A stretch of 64,000 nt of DNA, taken from Methylocystis sp. IM3 (lineage in GTDB: Bacteria; Pseudomonadota; Alphaproteobacteria; Rhizobiales; Beijerinckiaceae). Positions 55,736 to 64,000 of the stretch are shown here, piece by piece. A program made the position numbers and the translations under genes. The stretch's first letter is position 1. Each line of letters begins with the position of its first letter. Below the pieces are notes generated by a model. The model searched no databases. It had not been told where the DNA came from and saw nothing but the letters and a program-made list of their open reading frames with translations. The DNA lies in assembly GCF_038070105.1 (NCBI RefSeq), contig NZ_JBBPBZ010000002.1, forward strand, positions 612,501 through 676,500, written 5' to 3'.

Positions 55736-58465
55736 GTGAAGAAAGCGCGTATCAGCCTGGATGGCATGTGGGAGTTCCAATATCTCGGCGCGAGCGCGTC
55801 CGCGCTCGCCGGGAAGAGGAGCATCCTGGTCCCAAGTCCCTGGCAGGCTCAGTTTCCCGATTTGAGCATGCGCGGCGGCGTCGCGGTCTATCGGCGCAGC
55901 ATCGACGTGCAGTCGGACTGGCTCGAGCAGCGCGTGTTCCTCCACTTCGGCGCGGTGTTTCATATAGCGCATGTGTTCGTGAATGGAGCCTTGATTGGCA
56001 GCCATGTCGGCGGCTTTCTGCCTTTCTACTTCGACATTACCGACCGGCTCACCGTCGGGCGCGCGGAAATCGAGGTGCGGGTTGAGAGCCCGACGGACGA
56101 TCCTGCCGAATTCCCGCAGACGCCCTTCGCCGAGATGCCTTTCGGCAAGCAGAGCTGGTACGGGCCGCTTTCCGGCGTGTGGCAGTCGGTCTTTCTGGAG
56201 CTCAATATCCCCGACCGTACGACGTGCCTTCGCATTGGCGCCGACCTCGACGCCGGCGACGTTTCGGCTCAGTTGAGGTTCGAGCGCGCGCTCTGCGCCC
56301 GGACGGAAGCCGTGCTCGAGACGCTCGGACCGGAAGGCGACTGCGTTGCGACGGCGCGGGCCGAACTCGCCGTCGGCGCCGAGCACGCCACTTTGCGAGC
56401 CCGCGTCGCAGATCCTCGTCCCTGGTCGCCCGATGAGCCGAACCTCTATCGTTTACGCCTGCGCATGATGCGCGAGGGCGTGGTTGTCGACGAGAAGGAG
56501 TCGACGTTCGGATTTCGCAAGATTGAAACGCGGTCGGGCAAGCTCTATCTCAACGGCAAGCCATTCTATCTGCGCGCCGCGCTCGATCAGGACTATTATC
56601 CGGACACGATCTGCACGCCGCCCTCACTCGAATTCATCGAGGACAGATTCCGCAAGGCGAAAGAGCTGGGCCTCAATGCGCTGCGCTGCCACATCAAGGC
56701 GCCAGATCCACGCTATTACGAGGCGGCGGACCGCCTGGGACTTCTCGTCTGGGCGGAACTGCCGAATGGCGGCTATTCGACGGAGCGTTCGCGCGAGCGC
56801 AAGGAAACGACGCTCAAGGGCATCATCGACCGCGACGGCAATCATCCGTCGATTTTTTGCTGGACTTTGATAAACGAAAACTGGGGCGTGGACCTGGTGC
56901 ACGACGCCAAGCATCGCGCCTGGCTGCGGCGTCTGTATCTCTGGCTGAAGGCTTACGATCCGACGCGCCTTGTCGTCGATAATTCGCCGCTCGCGCCGAG
57001 CTTCCACGTGCAGAGCGATCTGGCGGACTACCACTTTTACGCGGCGATTCCGGACAGCCGTCACGATTGGGACCGTTTCGTCGATGCGCTCGCCGATCGC
57101 GGCGACTGGCTGTTCAGTCCCGAGGGCGACGCCGTGACGACCGGTGAGGAGCCACTGCTCTGCTCGGAGTTCGGCAACTGGGGCCTGCCGCATCCCGGGA
57201 AGCTCAATGATGCGGACGGGCGCGAACCATGGTGGTTCGAAACCGGTCACGACTGGGGCGAGGGCGTCATGTATCCGCATGGCGTCCAAAACCGATTTCA
57301 TGACTGGAGTCTCGATCGCGTGTTCGGCAGCTTCGAGGCCTTCATCGAGGCGGCGCAATGGCAGCAGTTTCGCGCGCTCAAATATGAGATCGAGGCGATG
57401 CGGCGGCGGCCGGAGATTGCGGGTTATGTCATCACCGAGCTTACGGACTGCCACTGGGAGTCGAACGGTCTCCTCGACATGCGTTCGAATCCGCGCGCCT
57501 TCCATGATGTTTTCCACACCATCAACAGCGATACGGCGATCGTGCCGCGCCTCGATCGCGGCAGCTTCTGGTCGGGCGAGACTCTGCGTCTTCCCCTGCG
57601 CATCGCGCATGGCGGCCCCGAAACTATTCGAGGCGCGACGCTCGAGGTTCTTTCCGATTGGCCGCAGACGATCGCCGTCGCGCGGGTCGATGCGGCGAGC
57701 GTGCTGGACCTCGGCGAGATCGCGATCCCGCTGCCGGAGGTCGAGAAGCCCTCCATGCGACGCATCTCCTTCCATCTGCGCGCAGGGGAGCGCATCATCG
57801 CACGCAACGAGATCGAGCTCGCGCTGCATCCTCGCCGTCCGGGCGGCGCCATGCTGTCGATCTGGTCTCCGGAGCCCGAGGTGCGGGTCCGCGCTCAGGC
57901 GTTGGGGTATCGCCTGTCCGCGAATATGAGCGACGCCGACGTCGTCATCGCGCTGCAAAGCACGCCCGAGCTTGCCGCCTATGTACGCGGCGGCGGACGC
58001 GCGCTTCTGCTGCCCGATGAGGAGGGAACGCTGACGCCGTTCTTCCCGCACTGGCAGAATGTCAAGATCGTCGCCCGTGACGGAACGCTGTGGCGTGGCG
58101 ACTGGGCGTCGTCTTTTGCGTGGCTGCGGCGGCGGGGCGCCTTCCGCGGATTGCCCGGCGGGCCGCTGATCGATCACACTTTCGACCGCGTGATCCCGAC
58201 TCACGTCATTTCGGGCTGCAATTTGCTCGACTTCCATGCGCGCGTTCATGCGGCGCTGGCTGTCGGCTGGATTCACAAGCCTGTCGGTCTCGCCGTGGAG
58301 CGCAATTATGGCGAAGGCCATATTGTGATCTCGACCTTCCGCCTGCTGCGCGACGCTCCGGGAGCCGATCCAACGGCGACCGCGCTTTTCGACGCATTGG
58401 CGACGGCCGCTCTGAACAAGAGCGCGGCGCCGGCGCTTCAGCCGGCGGGCTTCGAGTCGGCGTAG
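55736..58465 (+). CDS. Glycoside hydrolase family 2 enzyme
   Basis: About 909 residues from GTG 55736 (an ATG at 55667 is also in frame). N-terminal sugar-binding and jelly-roll domains (SLDGMWEFQYLG, WLEQRVFLHFGAVFHIAHVFVNG), immunoglobulin-like linker, then a GH2 TIM barrel with LINENWG (acid/base Glu) and LLCSEFGNWG (nucleophile Glu). The C-terminal ~330 residues form extra beta domains. No signal peptide visible. It is divergent from galK and next to galT, so a beta-galactosidase-type substrate is a fair inference, though glucuronidase- or mannosidase-like specificity is possible. Confidence 0.88.
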   Translation: MKKARISLDGMWEFQYLGASASALAGKRSILVPSPWQAQFPDLSMRGGVAVYRRSIDVQSDWLEQRVFLHFGAVFHIAHVFVNGALIGSHVGGFLPFYFDITDRLTVGRAEIEVRVESPTDDPAEFPQTPFAEMPFGKQSWYGPLSGVWQSVFLELNIPDRTTCLRIGADLDAGDVSAQLRFERALCARTEAVLETLGPEGDCVATARAELAVGAEHATLRARVADPRPWSPDEPNLYRLRLRMMREGVVVDEKESTFGFRKIETRSGKLYLNGKPFYLRAALDQDYYPDTICTPPSLEFIEDRFRKAKELGLNALRCHIKAPDPRYYEAADRLGLLVWAELPNGGYSTERSRERKETTLKGIIDRDGNHPSIFCWTLINENWGVDLVHDAKHRAWLRRLYLWLKAYDPTRLVVDNSPLAPSFHVQSDLADYHFYAAIPDSRHDWDRFVDALADRGDWLFSPEGDAVTTGEEPLLCSEFGNWGLPHPGKLNDADGREPWWFETGHDWGEGVMYPHGVQNRFHDWSLDRVFGSFEAFIEAAQWQQFRALKYEIEAMRRRPEIAGYVITELTDCHWESNGLLDMRSNPRAFHDVFHTINSDTAIVPRLDRGSFWSGETLRLPLRIAHGGPETIRGATLEVLSDWPQTIAVARVDAASVLDLGEIAIPLPEVEKPSMRRISFHLRAGERIIARNEIELALHPRRPGGAMLSIWSPEPEVRVRAQALGYRLSANMSDADVVIALQSTPELAAYVRGGGRALLLPDEEGTLTPFFPHWQNVKIVARDGTLWRGDWASSFAWLRRRGAFRGLPGGPLIDHTFDRVIPTHVISGCNLLDFHARVHAALAVGWIHKPVGLAVERNYGEGHIVISTFRLLRDAPGADPTATALFDALATAALNKSAAPALQPAGFESA

Positions 58466-58468
58466 GAC

Positions 58469-60064
58469 TCAGATCGGCGGGCGCGGACCAGCGTCGCGCA
58501 CGTCCCGGCCGACGAATGGCTCGAAGCTCTGGAAGTTGGCTGAAAACATCGCCGCCACTTTTCCCGCGGCCTCGTCGAAGGCCTCGCGTGAGCGCCACGT
58601 GGCGGCCGGGTCTAAAAGAGAAGCGTCGACGCCAGGCGCCGCGAGCGGCGTCAACAGGCCGAAATAGGGGTCGGGTCGGTATGGCGCGTCTCTCAGCCCG
58701 CCTTGCAGCGCGGTTCTCAGCAGCGTTCGCGTCAAGGCGATCGGCATGCGTTCGCCATCGCCATAGCCGCCGCCTGTCCAGCCGGTATTGATGAGCCAGC
58801 AATTCGCCTGATGCTCGAGAATGCGTTCGCGCAGCAAGGCTCCATATTCCGAAGGATGGCGCGGCATGAAGGGGGCGCCGAAACAGGTGGAGAACACGGC
58901 CTGCGGTTCGCGAACGCCTGTCTCCGTGCCCGCAACCCGTGCCGTATAGCCGGAAAGAAAATGATACATGGCTTGCGCCGGGTCGAGCCTGGCGATCGGC
59001 GGCAGCACGCCGAAGGCGTCGCAGGTGAGCAGCACGACATTTCTGGGGTGTCCCGCACAGCCTTCGCGCGCCGCGTTTGGAATGAAGTCCATCGGATAGG
59101 CGATGCGCGTGTTTTCAGTGATCGAGTCGTCGGCGAAGTCGATCTGCCGCGTCTCGGGATTCATTCTCACGTTTTCCAGAACGACGCCGAAGCGTTCCGC
59201 CGCGGCGTATATTTCCGGCTCGAACTCGCGGGACAGCCTTATCCCCTTGGCGTAGCAACCGCCTTCGAAATTGAAGAGGCCGGCGTCGCCCCAGCCGTGC
59301 TCGTCGTCGCCGATCAGGGCGCGCTCGGGATCGGCGGAAAGCGTCGTCTTGCCTGTGCCCGAGAGGCCGAAAAAGACCGCCGCGCCGCTTTCGTGGTCGT
59401 TCGCCGCGCAATGCATGGGCAACACGCCCTGGGCGGGCATATGGAAGTTGAGGAGAGTGAATACGGATTTCTTTATCTCGCCGGCGTAACGCGTGCCGCC
59501 GATCAGCGCCACGCGCCGTGTGAAATCGAGGGCGATCACCGTTTGCGAACCGCAGCCATGGCGCGCGGGATTCGCCCGGAACGACGGGAGGTCGATGATC
59601 GTGATGTCAGCTGGATCGTCGTCGAGTTGCGGCGGCCTGATGAGAAGATTGCGGATGAAAAGAGAATGCCAGGCGAGTTCGCTGAAGACGCGCACGCGCT
59701 GGCTGTGGCGCGGATGAGCGCAGACCTGGAGGTCCTGAGCGAAGAGCGCGACGCCCCGCGCATGCGCCAGCATGTCTTCATGGAGTCTGTCGAACTGCTC
59801 TGGCGCAAGAGGCTGATTATTTTCCCACCAAACAGCGCGGTCGGTCAGCGCGTCGCGTACAATGAATTTGTCGCCCGGAGAGCGGCCGGTATGCGGCGTC
59901 GTCTCGACGACGAGCGCGCCGCCATCCGCAATCGCGCCTTCCCCGCGCTTGATCGCTTCTTCATAGAGGCGCGGCGCCTCGAGATTGCGAAAGGTGGGCT
60001 GCGGCTGGCGGAGGGGAAAAGCGTCGTGCGGCCCAACGGCCGAAACCCTCATCTGCGCCGTCAT
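58469..60064 (-). CDS. pckA: Phosphoenolpyruvate carboxykinase (ATP)
   Basis: 531 residues from ATG 60064 (GGGATCGGGAAAA upstream). [12 protein letters not shown]-loop, GDDEHGWG metal site, [13 protein letters not shown] and [14 protein letters not shown]. Converts oxaloacetate to PEP in gluconeogenesis. Full length for the family, intact. Three bases separate its stop from the GH2 stop (convergent). Confidence 0.97.
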   Translation of the reverse strand: MTAQMRVSAVGPHDAFPLRQPQPTFRNLEAPRLYEEAIKRGEGAIADGGALVVETTPHTGRSPGDKFIVRDALTDRAVWWENNQPLAPEQFDRLHEDMLAHARGVALFAQDLQVCAHPRHSQRVRVFSELAWHSLFIRNLLIRPPQLDDDPADITIIDLPSFRANPARHGCGSQTVIALDFTRRVALIGGTRYAGEIKKSVFTLLNFHMPAQGVLPMHCAANDHESGAAVFFGLSGTGKTTLSADPERALIGDDEHGWGDAGLFNFEGGCYAKGIRLSREFEPEIYAAAERFGVVLENVRMNPETRQIDFADDSITENTRIAYPMDFIPNAAREGCAGHPRNVVLLTCDAFGVLPPIARLDPAQAMYHFLSGYTARVAGTETGVREPQAVFSTCFGAPFMPRHPSEYGALLRERILEHQANCWLINTGWTGGGYGDGERMPIALTRTLLRTALQGGLRDAPYRPDPYFGLLTPLAAPGVDASLLDPAATWRSREAFDEAAGKVAAMFSANFQSFEPFVGRDVRDAGPRPPI

Positions 60065-60380
60065 TTTTCCCGATCCCCGAGGCGAGCCCATTTTCTGGGG
60101 AAACGCCTGCCTTCAGGCGGATGTTCCAGCTTCGCAGTGCGCCCGCTCGCGTTCCTCTTTGACCGATGAGGGCGCGCCTGTATCGGCGAAAGGCGCGGGC
60201 TTTCGTCTATCTCTCGGGCTTCGAAAAATCTTTCCGCTGGATAGAGCCGCGGGGGTTTGACTGAGCTGGCGCTTTCCTCTACACAGCGTCGCGGACGAGA
60301 CGGCGGCGGGCGCTCAAACCCGGTCAACGCCGTCACGTGCATGCTCCGGTCTGGCTTCCAAGCTAGGCAGAGAGCAAGAT

Positions 60381-60465
60381 GGGGGAATGTCCCGAGCGGC
60401 AAAGGGGGCGGACTGTAAATCCGCTGGCTAAGCCTTCGTAGGTTCGAGTCCTACTTCCCCCACCA
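60381..60465 (+). tRNA. tRNA-Tyr (GTA)
   Basis: GGGGGAA at the 5' end pairs with TTCCCCC at 60455-60461, followed by ACCA, so the CCA end is encoded. The anticodon loop ACTGTAAAT carries GTA at 60415-60417. The D-loop (CCCGAGCGGC) and TPsiC arm (AGGTTCGAGTCCT) are intact, and the long variable arm typical of class II tRNA-Tyr is present. Confidence 0.95.
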
Positions 60466-61005
60466 TTGACCTTTCCCAGCATCTAACTTGTTGTTGCTGC
60501 GCATCTTCTTCTCTAGGTCGAAACGCCGAGAGAGGGGGTGAGGGCATGGAAGTTCACCCTACGTTCGCCAAGAGCCTTGCCGCAGCGTCCCACGCCAGAC
60601 CCCGGCGATCAGCATCCAGCGTGCACAGCGAGCCCTTTGCCTTGCGCGCGTCCGGAGCGGTAACCACTTTCAATCTGGAATCGTCGCTCCGGCCTCAGCA
60701 GCGTATTTTGCGCAGGCCGTGGCCGCTCCCGGGACCCGCCTGCCTCTTGGCATTTTTTCCGAACCAGCCGCTACCTCTTGCGCAGCTTCGCCACAAAGGA
60801 CTCCCGTCGATCAGCGAGGCGGAGAGGACCGGTCACGGCGGCGGCGAGATCGGAATGGTGTCCGGCAGCGCGTAGCCGGCTTTTGGGTCTTGGTGAAAAG
60901 TGCGCCGTTGCTGGCGTGCTGGGGCCGAGACGGGCGGCGTCGCCCCGTGACGGGCGCCCGTGTAGAGCCTCAGGGTCGGTTGGCGCGGCGCTACAGCTTG
61001 ATCTT
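60466..61005. other. Intergenic region after tRNA-Tyr
   Basis: About 540 bases with only short plus-strand frames that lack ribosome sites and recognisable domains. No repeat, insertion or second tRNA was seen. Confidence 0.5.
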
Positions 61006-61009
61006 TGCC

Positions 61010-62158
61010 CTATTTAATGCGCGCCCATTCACGCAACAACGCGTCCTGCATAGGCGCATAGGTTTTTTCGGGCACGAAAAGCCGCTCGACGACGGCGGCG
61101 TCGGGATAAACGGACTTGTTCCCGGCAATTGTTTTATCCACGAAGGGCGTCGATGCCGAAACTCCGTTTGCGGCATGTGTGAAGTTGGTGTTCCTGGCGG
61201 CAATATCCGGACGTAACAGAAAATTGATGAACTGATAGGCTTCCGCGACATGCGGGGCGCCTTTCAAGATGGCAAGATTATCCATCAAGACGGGCGCGCC
61301 TTCACGGGGGAGCACGTAAGCGATATCGACGCCGTTATTGGCTTCCCGCGCCTGATCGCGCGCGCGCAAACTGTCCAATGAATAGCCGACGGCCATGCAG
61401 ACTTCGCCATTCGACAGCGCGGCGGCGTAATTCGACCCCGTCAGTTTTTTTACGTCTCGCAGCACGACGCTCAACATGTCAGCTGCGCGTTTGAGATCCG
61501 TGTCATGCGACAGGCCGACGGCGGACTTCCAATCAGACCATAAATATCGCCGCGCGATGGCTAGCAGATACTCAGGGCTGTCGACTACGCCTATGCTGCA
61601 GTTCGAGAATTTACGCAGATATTCAGGTTTGAACAGCACAGCCCAGGAATCGAATGGCGGCGAAGCGTCGGCCCGCGCCGATGCGCGATGGCCCGCCACA
61701 GCTTCCAATGTGCTTCTTATTTTCTCGACATTGTAAGAAATTCCAACGGTAAACCACATGTAGTTCACAGCGAAGCGGTTCCCTATGTCATAATTTGAAA
61801 GAAGGTCCATTATTTCGGGCCAGAGATATTTCTTGTTGGGAAGATTATTTTCATCGAGCTTCAAATAGGCGCCCTTGGCGATATCTTTCGACAGCGTAGG
61901 CGCCGAGACGATGACGATGTCGAAGGTTTCCGTTCCTGATCTCAGCCTTTTTTCCAGAGATGCGTCTGAGTCGTAAGAGTCGTAGGTAACCTTGATTCCG
62001 GTTTCATCGGTAAAATCGAGTATGACGCCAGGATCGATGTAGTCATTCCATCCGAGCACATTGACGATGCGCTCCTGCCCCGACGCGGGGAAACTACAAA
62101 AGGCCGCAATCCAGGCCAGCCACACGGCGGCGCTACGGATTTGTCTTGATATGGCCAT
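61010..62158 (-). CDS. Polyamine-type ABC transporter substrate-binding protein
   Basis: 382 residues with a signal peptide (ends FPASGQ) and the PotD/PotF fold: NVLGWNDYIDPGVILDFTDETGIKVTYDSYDSDASLEKRL, then FDIVIVSAPTLSKD and FAVNYMWFTVGISYN, and late MDNLAILKGAPHVAEAYQFINFLLRPD. It binds spermidine, putrescine or a related compound in the periplasm. No permease or ATPase genes lie beside it. Its start overlaps the end of the preceding gene by 26 bases. Confidence 0.88.
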   Translation of the reverse strand: MAISRQIRSAAVWLAWIAAFCSFPASGQERIVNVLGWNDYIDPGVILDFTDETGIKVTYDSYDSDASLEKRLRSGTETFDIVIVSAPTLSKDIAKGAYLKLDENNLPNKKYLWPEIMDLLSNYDIGNRFAVNYMWFTVGISYNVEKIRSTLEAVAGHRASARADASPPFDSWAVLFKPEYLRKFSNCSIGVVDSPEYLLAIARRYLWSDWKSAVGLSHDTDLKRAADMLSVVLRDVKKLTGSNYAAALSNGEVCMAVGYSLDSLRARDQAREANNGVDIAYVLPREGAPVLMDNLAILKGAPHVAEAYQFINFLLRPDIAARNTNFTHAANGVSASTPFVDKTIAGNKSVYPDAAVVERLFVPEKTYAPMQDALLREWARIK

Positions 62159-63065
62159 CGGGGAGACCCCTGTTGAGCGGCGGCTGCTCTACTTCTTCCT
62201 TCTTTGTAGGTGTGAACTGCGGCGCCGGCGCCGCCGGTTGCATTATTGGAGGTTTTTCCTGCACGGCGGCGCTGATCGGCTGCTCCGGAGTTTGAGCAAA
62301 GCACATCGTTCGATAAAGCTTCTGGATGACGGCGATTGCCTTTTGGGACGAATCCATTCTTTCGGCGAGGTCCAGAAGGACCTGCCGTGTCGCGGCGACG
62401 TCTTTGATGTCTCCCTGCAGCGTTTCATTCACCGATTTCAATATTTCATCTGAGCGAGGCATATCGGCCAAGCTTACCTGTTGCAGAGATTGCTCGACTT
62501 TCTCCACACAGGCGAGGCGCCGGTCATATTCGTTTTTCAGGTCCCTGAAACGCGTCGAGAAAGTGGAGGCTTTCTGCATATGGGCGGCGAGATTCTCGGG
62601 CGCCATGCGGCAAATGGAGTCCACATTGGCGACGTCTGGATAGTTGGCTTCAATGATCTTGGAGAAATCCTGAACAAGCGCCTTTGCCTGTAACGAAAGC
62701 GCCGCGAGGCTGCAGACAAGCTGCTCGCGCCCGCGATAGCACCGATCAAGTTTGATCTCCCCTTTGGTCCCGGGCAGACTGAGGTCCTCGGATTTTCCGA
62801 TTCCTTTCTCGCAAGCGGCGAGCGCCTCGCCTGTCGCGCCGCCGGGTTCGGGTGCCTCCGAACTCTGTTCGGCGGGGAGAACGCGCCGCACGAAGTGGCG
62901 TGCGGGGCGGTAACGGACACTGGTGACGAACTGGTCGGGCGTTGCTTGTTGCGCCAGCCGGGGACCCCGGAACAGCTGGGCAGATGCTGGTGAAACGACC
63001 GGGACCGAGAAAGCGACTACGGCCGCCTGCGCCAAATTCGCGAGTTTTGCAGTAAGGTTGGCCAT
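62133..63065 (-). CDS. Exported protein, unknown function
   Basis: 310 residues from ATG 63065 (GGAG eight bases upstream). A signal peptide (ends VSPASA) is followed by a mature region that begins QLFRGPRLAQQATPDQFV. The middle is a long helical segment (residues 150-260; TFSTRFRDLKNEYDRRLACVEKVEQ, with Cys pairs), and the C-terminus is Pro-rich. It overlaps the binding-protein gene downstream, so the two are probably one operon. Function unknown. Confidence 0.65.
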   Translation of the reverse strand: MANLTAKLANLAQAAVVAFSVPVVSPASAQLFRGPRLAQQATPDQFVTSVRYRPARHFVRRVLPAEQSSEAPEPGGATGEALAACEKGIGKSEDLSLPGTKGEIKLDRCYRGREQLVCSLAALSLQAKALVQDFSKIIEANYPDVANVDSICRMAPENLAAHMQKASTFSTRFRDLKNEYDRRLACVEKVEQSLQQVSLADMPRSDEILKSVNETLQGDIKDVAATRQVLLDLAERMDSSQKAIAVIQKLYRTMCFAQTPEQPISAAVQEKPPIMQPAAPAPQFTPTKKEEVEQPPLNRGLPDGHIKTNP

Positions 63066-63397
63066 GCACTCTGCTCCGCTTCCGATTACAACGGCGCCGC
63101 CGATGGTTATGTGACTTAAAAGGCTTTGGAGTGTGTGGCGGAGTTCGTCGGCGTCACGGGTATGCAAGCGAGATGTACTCGCTGACGCGCGCCGGCAAGG
63201 GGGCGCGTCCCTGATTGCCTGAGCCTTGAGATGGGATTAACAGGCGGATGCGCAAGCGCGTTGTGGCTCGCGCGGCTGCATATGCGAAGATTCAGTTCGT
63301 GATCGGGCACGATCAGTGCCGCGAGACCATTCTTCCGTATCGTCCGCTGATCAGCATCGAAGAGAAGCGCCGCCGAGGCCGCGCTTTCGGCGGCCTT

Positions 63398-64000
63398 TCA
63401 GACTTTCGCTGTTCGGCCGCCGGACAAGATGTCGGCAATCCAGGCCGTCGAGGGGAATTCCTCGAACAATGTCAACGCAGCGATTGCAAGCGGCACGCCG
63501 AGAAAGGCGCCCAATGCTCCCCACAGATATGTCCACAAGATAATCGAAAAGAGAACAAGCGGCGGCGAAATCGATAGAGCCGAGCCGGAAAATAGAGGCT
63601 CCAGGTAGCTGCCAATGATCGCCTGAATGAACAGGACGCCAAGGATCACCACGAAGACCGTCTCGCCTGACCCGAATTGCACCCAGGCGAATAATGGCAG
63701 AAGCGCGCTGACAATGAACGAGCCAATGTAAGGCAAGTAATTGAGCGCAAAGGCGAGCACGCCGCAGGCTCCCGCGAGTTCGAGACCTATGAAGCGCGCG
63801 AAGCCCCATACGGCGACGCCGGTCGCCAGACTCGCAATGGTCCGAACGAGCACATAAGTGCGAAACTTCGTTCCGATCCTTCGGCCGGCGGCGATGAGCC
63901 GTTGGCTGGCGTCGCGATTTTTCAGCGCGGCGATGCGCTGTGTCATAATATCCGTCTCTCCCAGGCCCAAGATCACGTAAATGAGCACGATGAGGGCGAA
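63398..64000 (-). CDS. AI-2E family transporter (partial, runs off right edge)
   Basis: The minus-strand frame is open to the window edge and shows the C-terminal half of an AI-2E/UPF0118 permease: LRTIASLATGVAVWGFARF-type helix, then GVLAFALNYLPYIGSFI, LLPLFAWVQF, IGSYLEPLFSGSALSISPPLVLFSIILWTYLWGALGAFLGVPLAIA. Several membrane helices. Members export autoinducer-2 or Na+/Li+; the substrate is unknown. The N-terminus lies outside the window. Confidence 0.88.
   Translation of the reverse strand, partial: FALIVLIYVILGLGETDIMTQRIAALKNRDASQRLIAAGRRIGTKFRTYVLVRTIASLATGVAVWGFARFIGLELAGACGVLAFALNYLPYIGSFIVSALLPLFAWVQFGSGETVFVVILGVLFIQAIIGSYLEPLFSGSALSISPPLVLFSIILWTYLWGALGAFLGVPLAIAALTLFEEFPSTAWIADILSGGRTAKV

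Noticed and set aside
56624..58321. 565-residue minus-strand ORF
   Set aside because: Antisense to the GH2 catalytic region, with no own domain.
60381..60465. tRNA-Tyr as the integration target of the elements
   Set aside because: It is 24 kb away, intact, and its 3' end is not repeated at the blocks; the blocks contain the rpsD end instead.

Overview
The window looks like a high-GC alphaproteobacterial chromosome. The compact core genes, the GapR-type protein, an LdtR-like MarR regulator and the MNIO and group 3b hydrogenase loci would fit Rhizobiales, possibly a Methylocystaceae-type methanotroph, but the genus is inferred and not shown. It splits at about 36.05 kb into an accessory half (1-36,050; lower and patchy GC, many broken genes) and an ordinary core half (36,050-64,000).

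Accessory half. Three related sequence blocks at about 7.32-7.73, 16.81-17.23 and 35.86-36.06 kb carry the same perfect or near-perfect hairpin and the same core. That core is the last codons and stop of rpsD, which lies intact immediately to the right. I read them as hybrid attachment sites of at least three tandem integrative elements stacked on the 3' end of rpsD: element 0 (left edge not resolved, to 7.51 kb), element 1 (7.51-17.01 kb) and element 2 (17.01-36.05 kb). Each carries a pair of tyrosine recombinase genes. The pair is intact in element 2 (30.5-32.6 kb), broken in element 1 (12.8-14.5 kb) and reduced to fragments in element 0 (0.76-1.06 and 3.85-4.40 kb).

Element 0 cargo: a Cys-rich secreted peptide, an HdeA-like protein, a broken multiheme cytochrome c with its membrane partner, an IS5-family pseudogene, an SPW-type membrane protein and a Crp/Fnr regulator. 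Element 1 cargo: a chrA pseudogene and a cobalamin-riboswitch-controlled operon (TonB-dependent receptor, conserved protein, membrane protein), then a chimera of a PD40 protein and a methyltransferase and a GFA pseudogene. Element 2 cargo: a ParA/SIR2-like pair (frameshifted and truncated), a truncated MarR gene, a minus-strand operon built around a divergent tRNA-guanine-transglycosylase/DpdA-like enzyme with two paralogous small proteins and a ~608-residue unknown, an IS66 element with a passenger gene, a long nested inverted repeat, H-NS, cold-shock and GapR proteins, and two secreted unknowns. The TGT-like operon is the best candidate for an undescribed system.

Core half. It runs rpsD, two conserved exported or membrane proteins, rpsA, an MNIO/DUF692 RiPP locus (two unusual Cys/His/Lys-rich precursors, bufB-like, bufC-like), a molybdoenzyme locus (xdhC, mocA-like, convergent iorB-iorA), an HU-type protein, a group 3b NiFe-hydrogenase operon with an embedded cNMP-binding protein and its protease, a galactose locus (galT, galK, divergent GH2 glycosidase), pckA, tRNA-Tyr, a polyamine-type binding protein, and an AI-2E family permease running off the right edge. 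A partial globin-coupled sensor runs off the left edge. Many accessory genes carry single-base frameshifts. Real decay seems likely, but sequencing error in this region cannot be excluded from the sequence alone.
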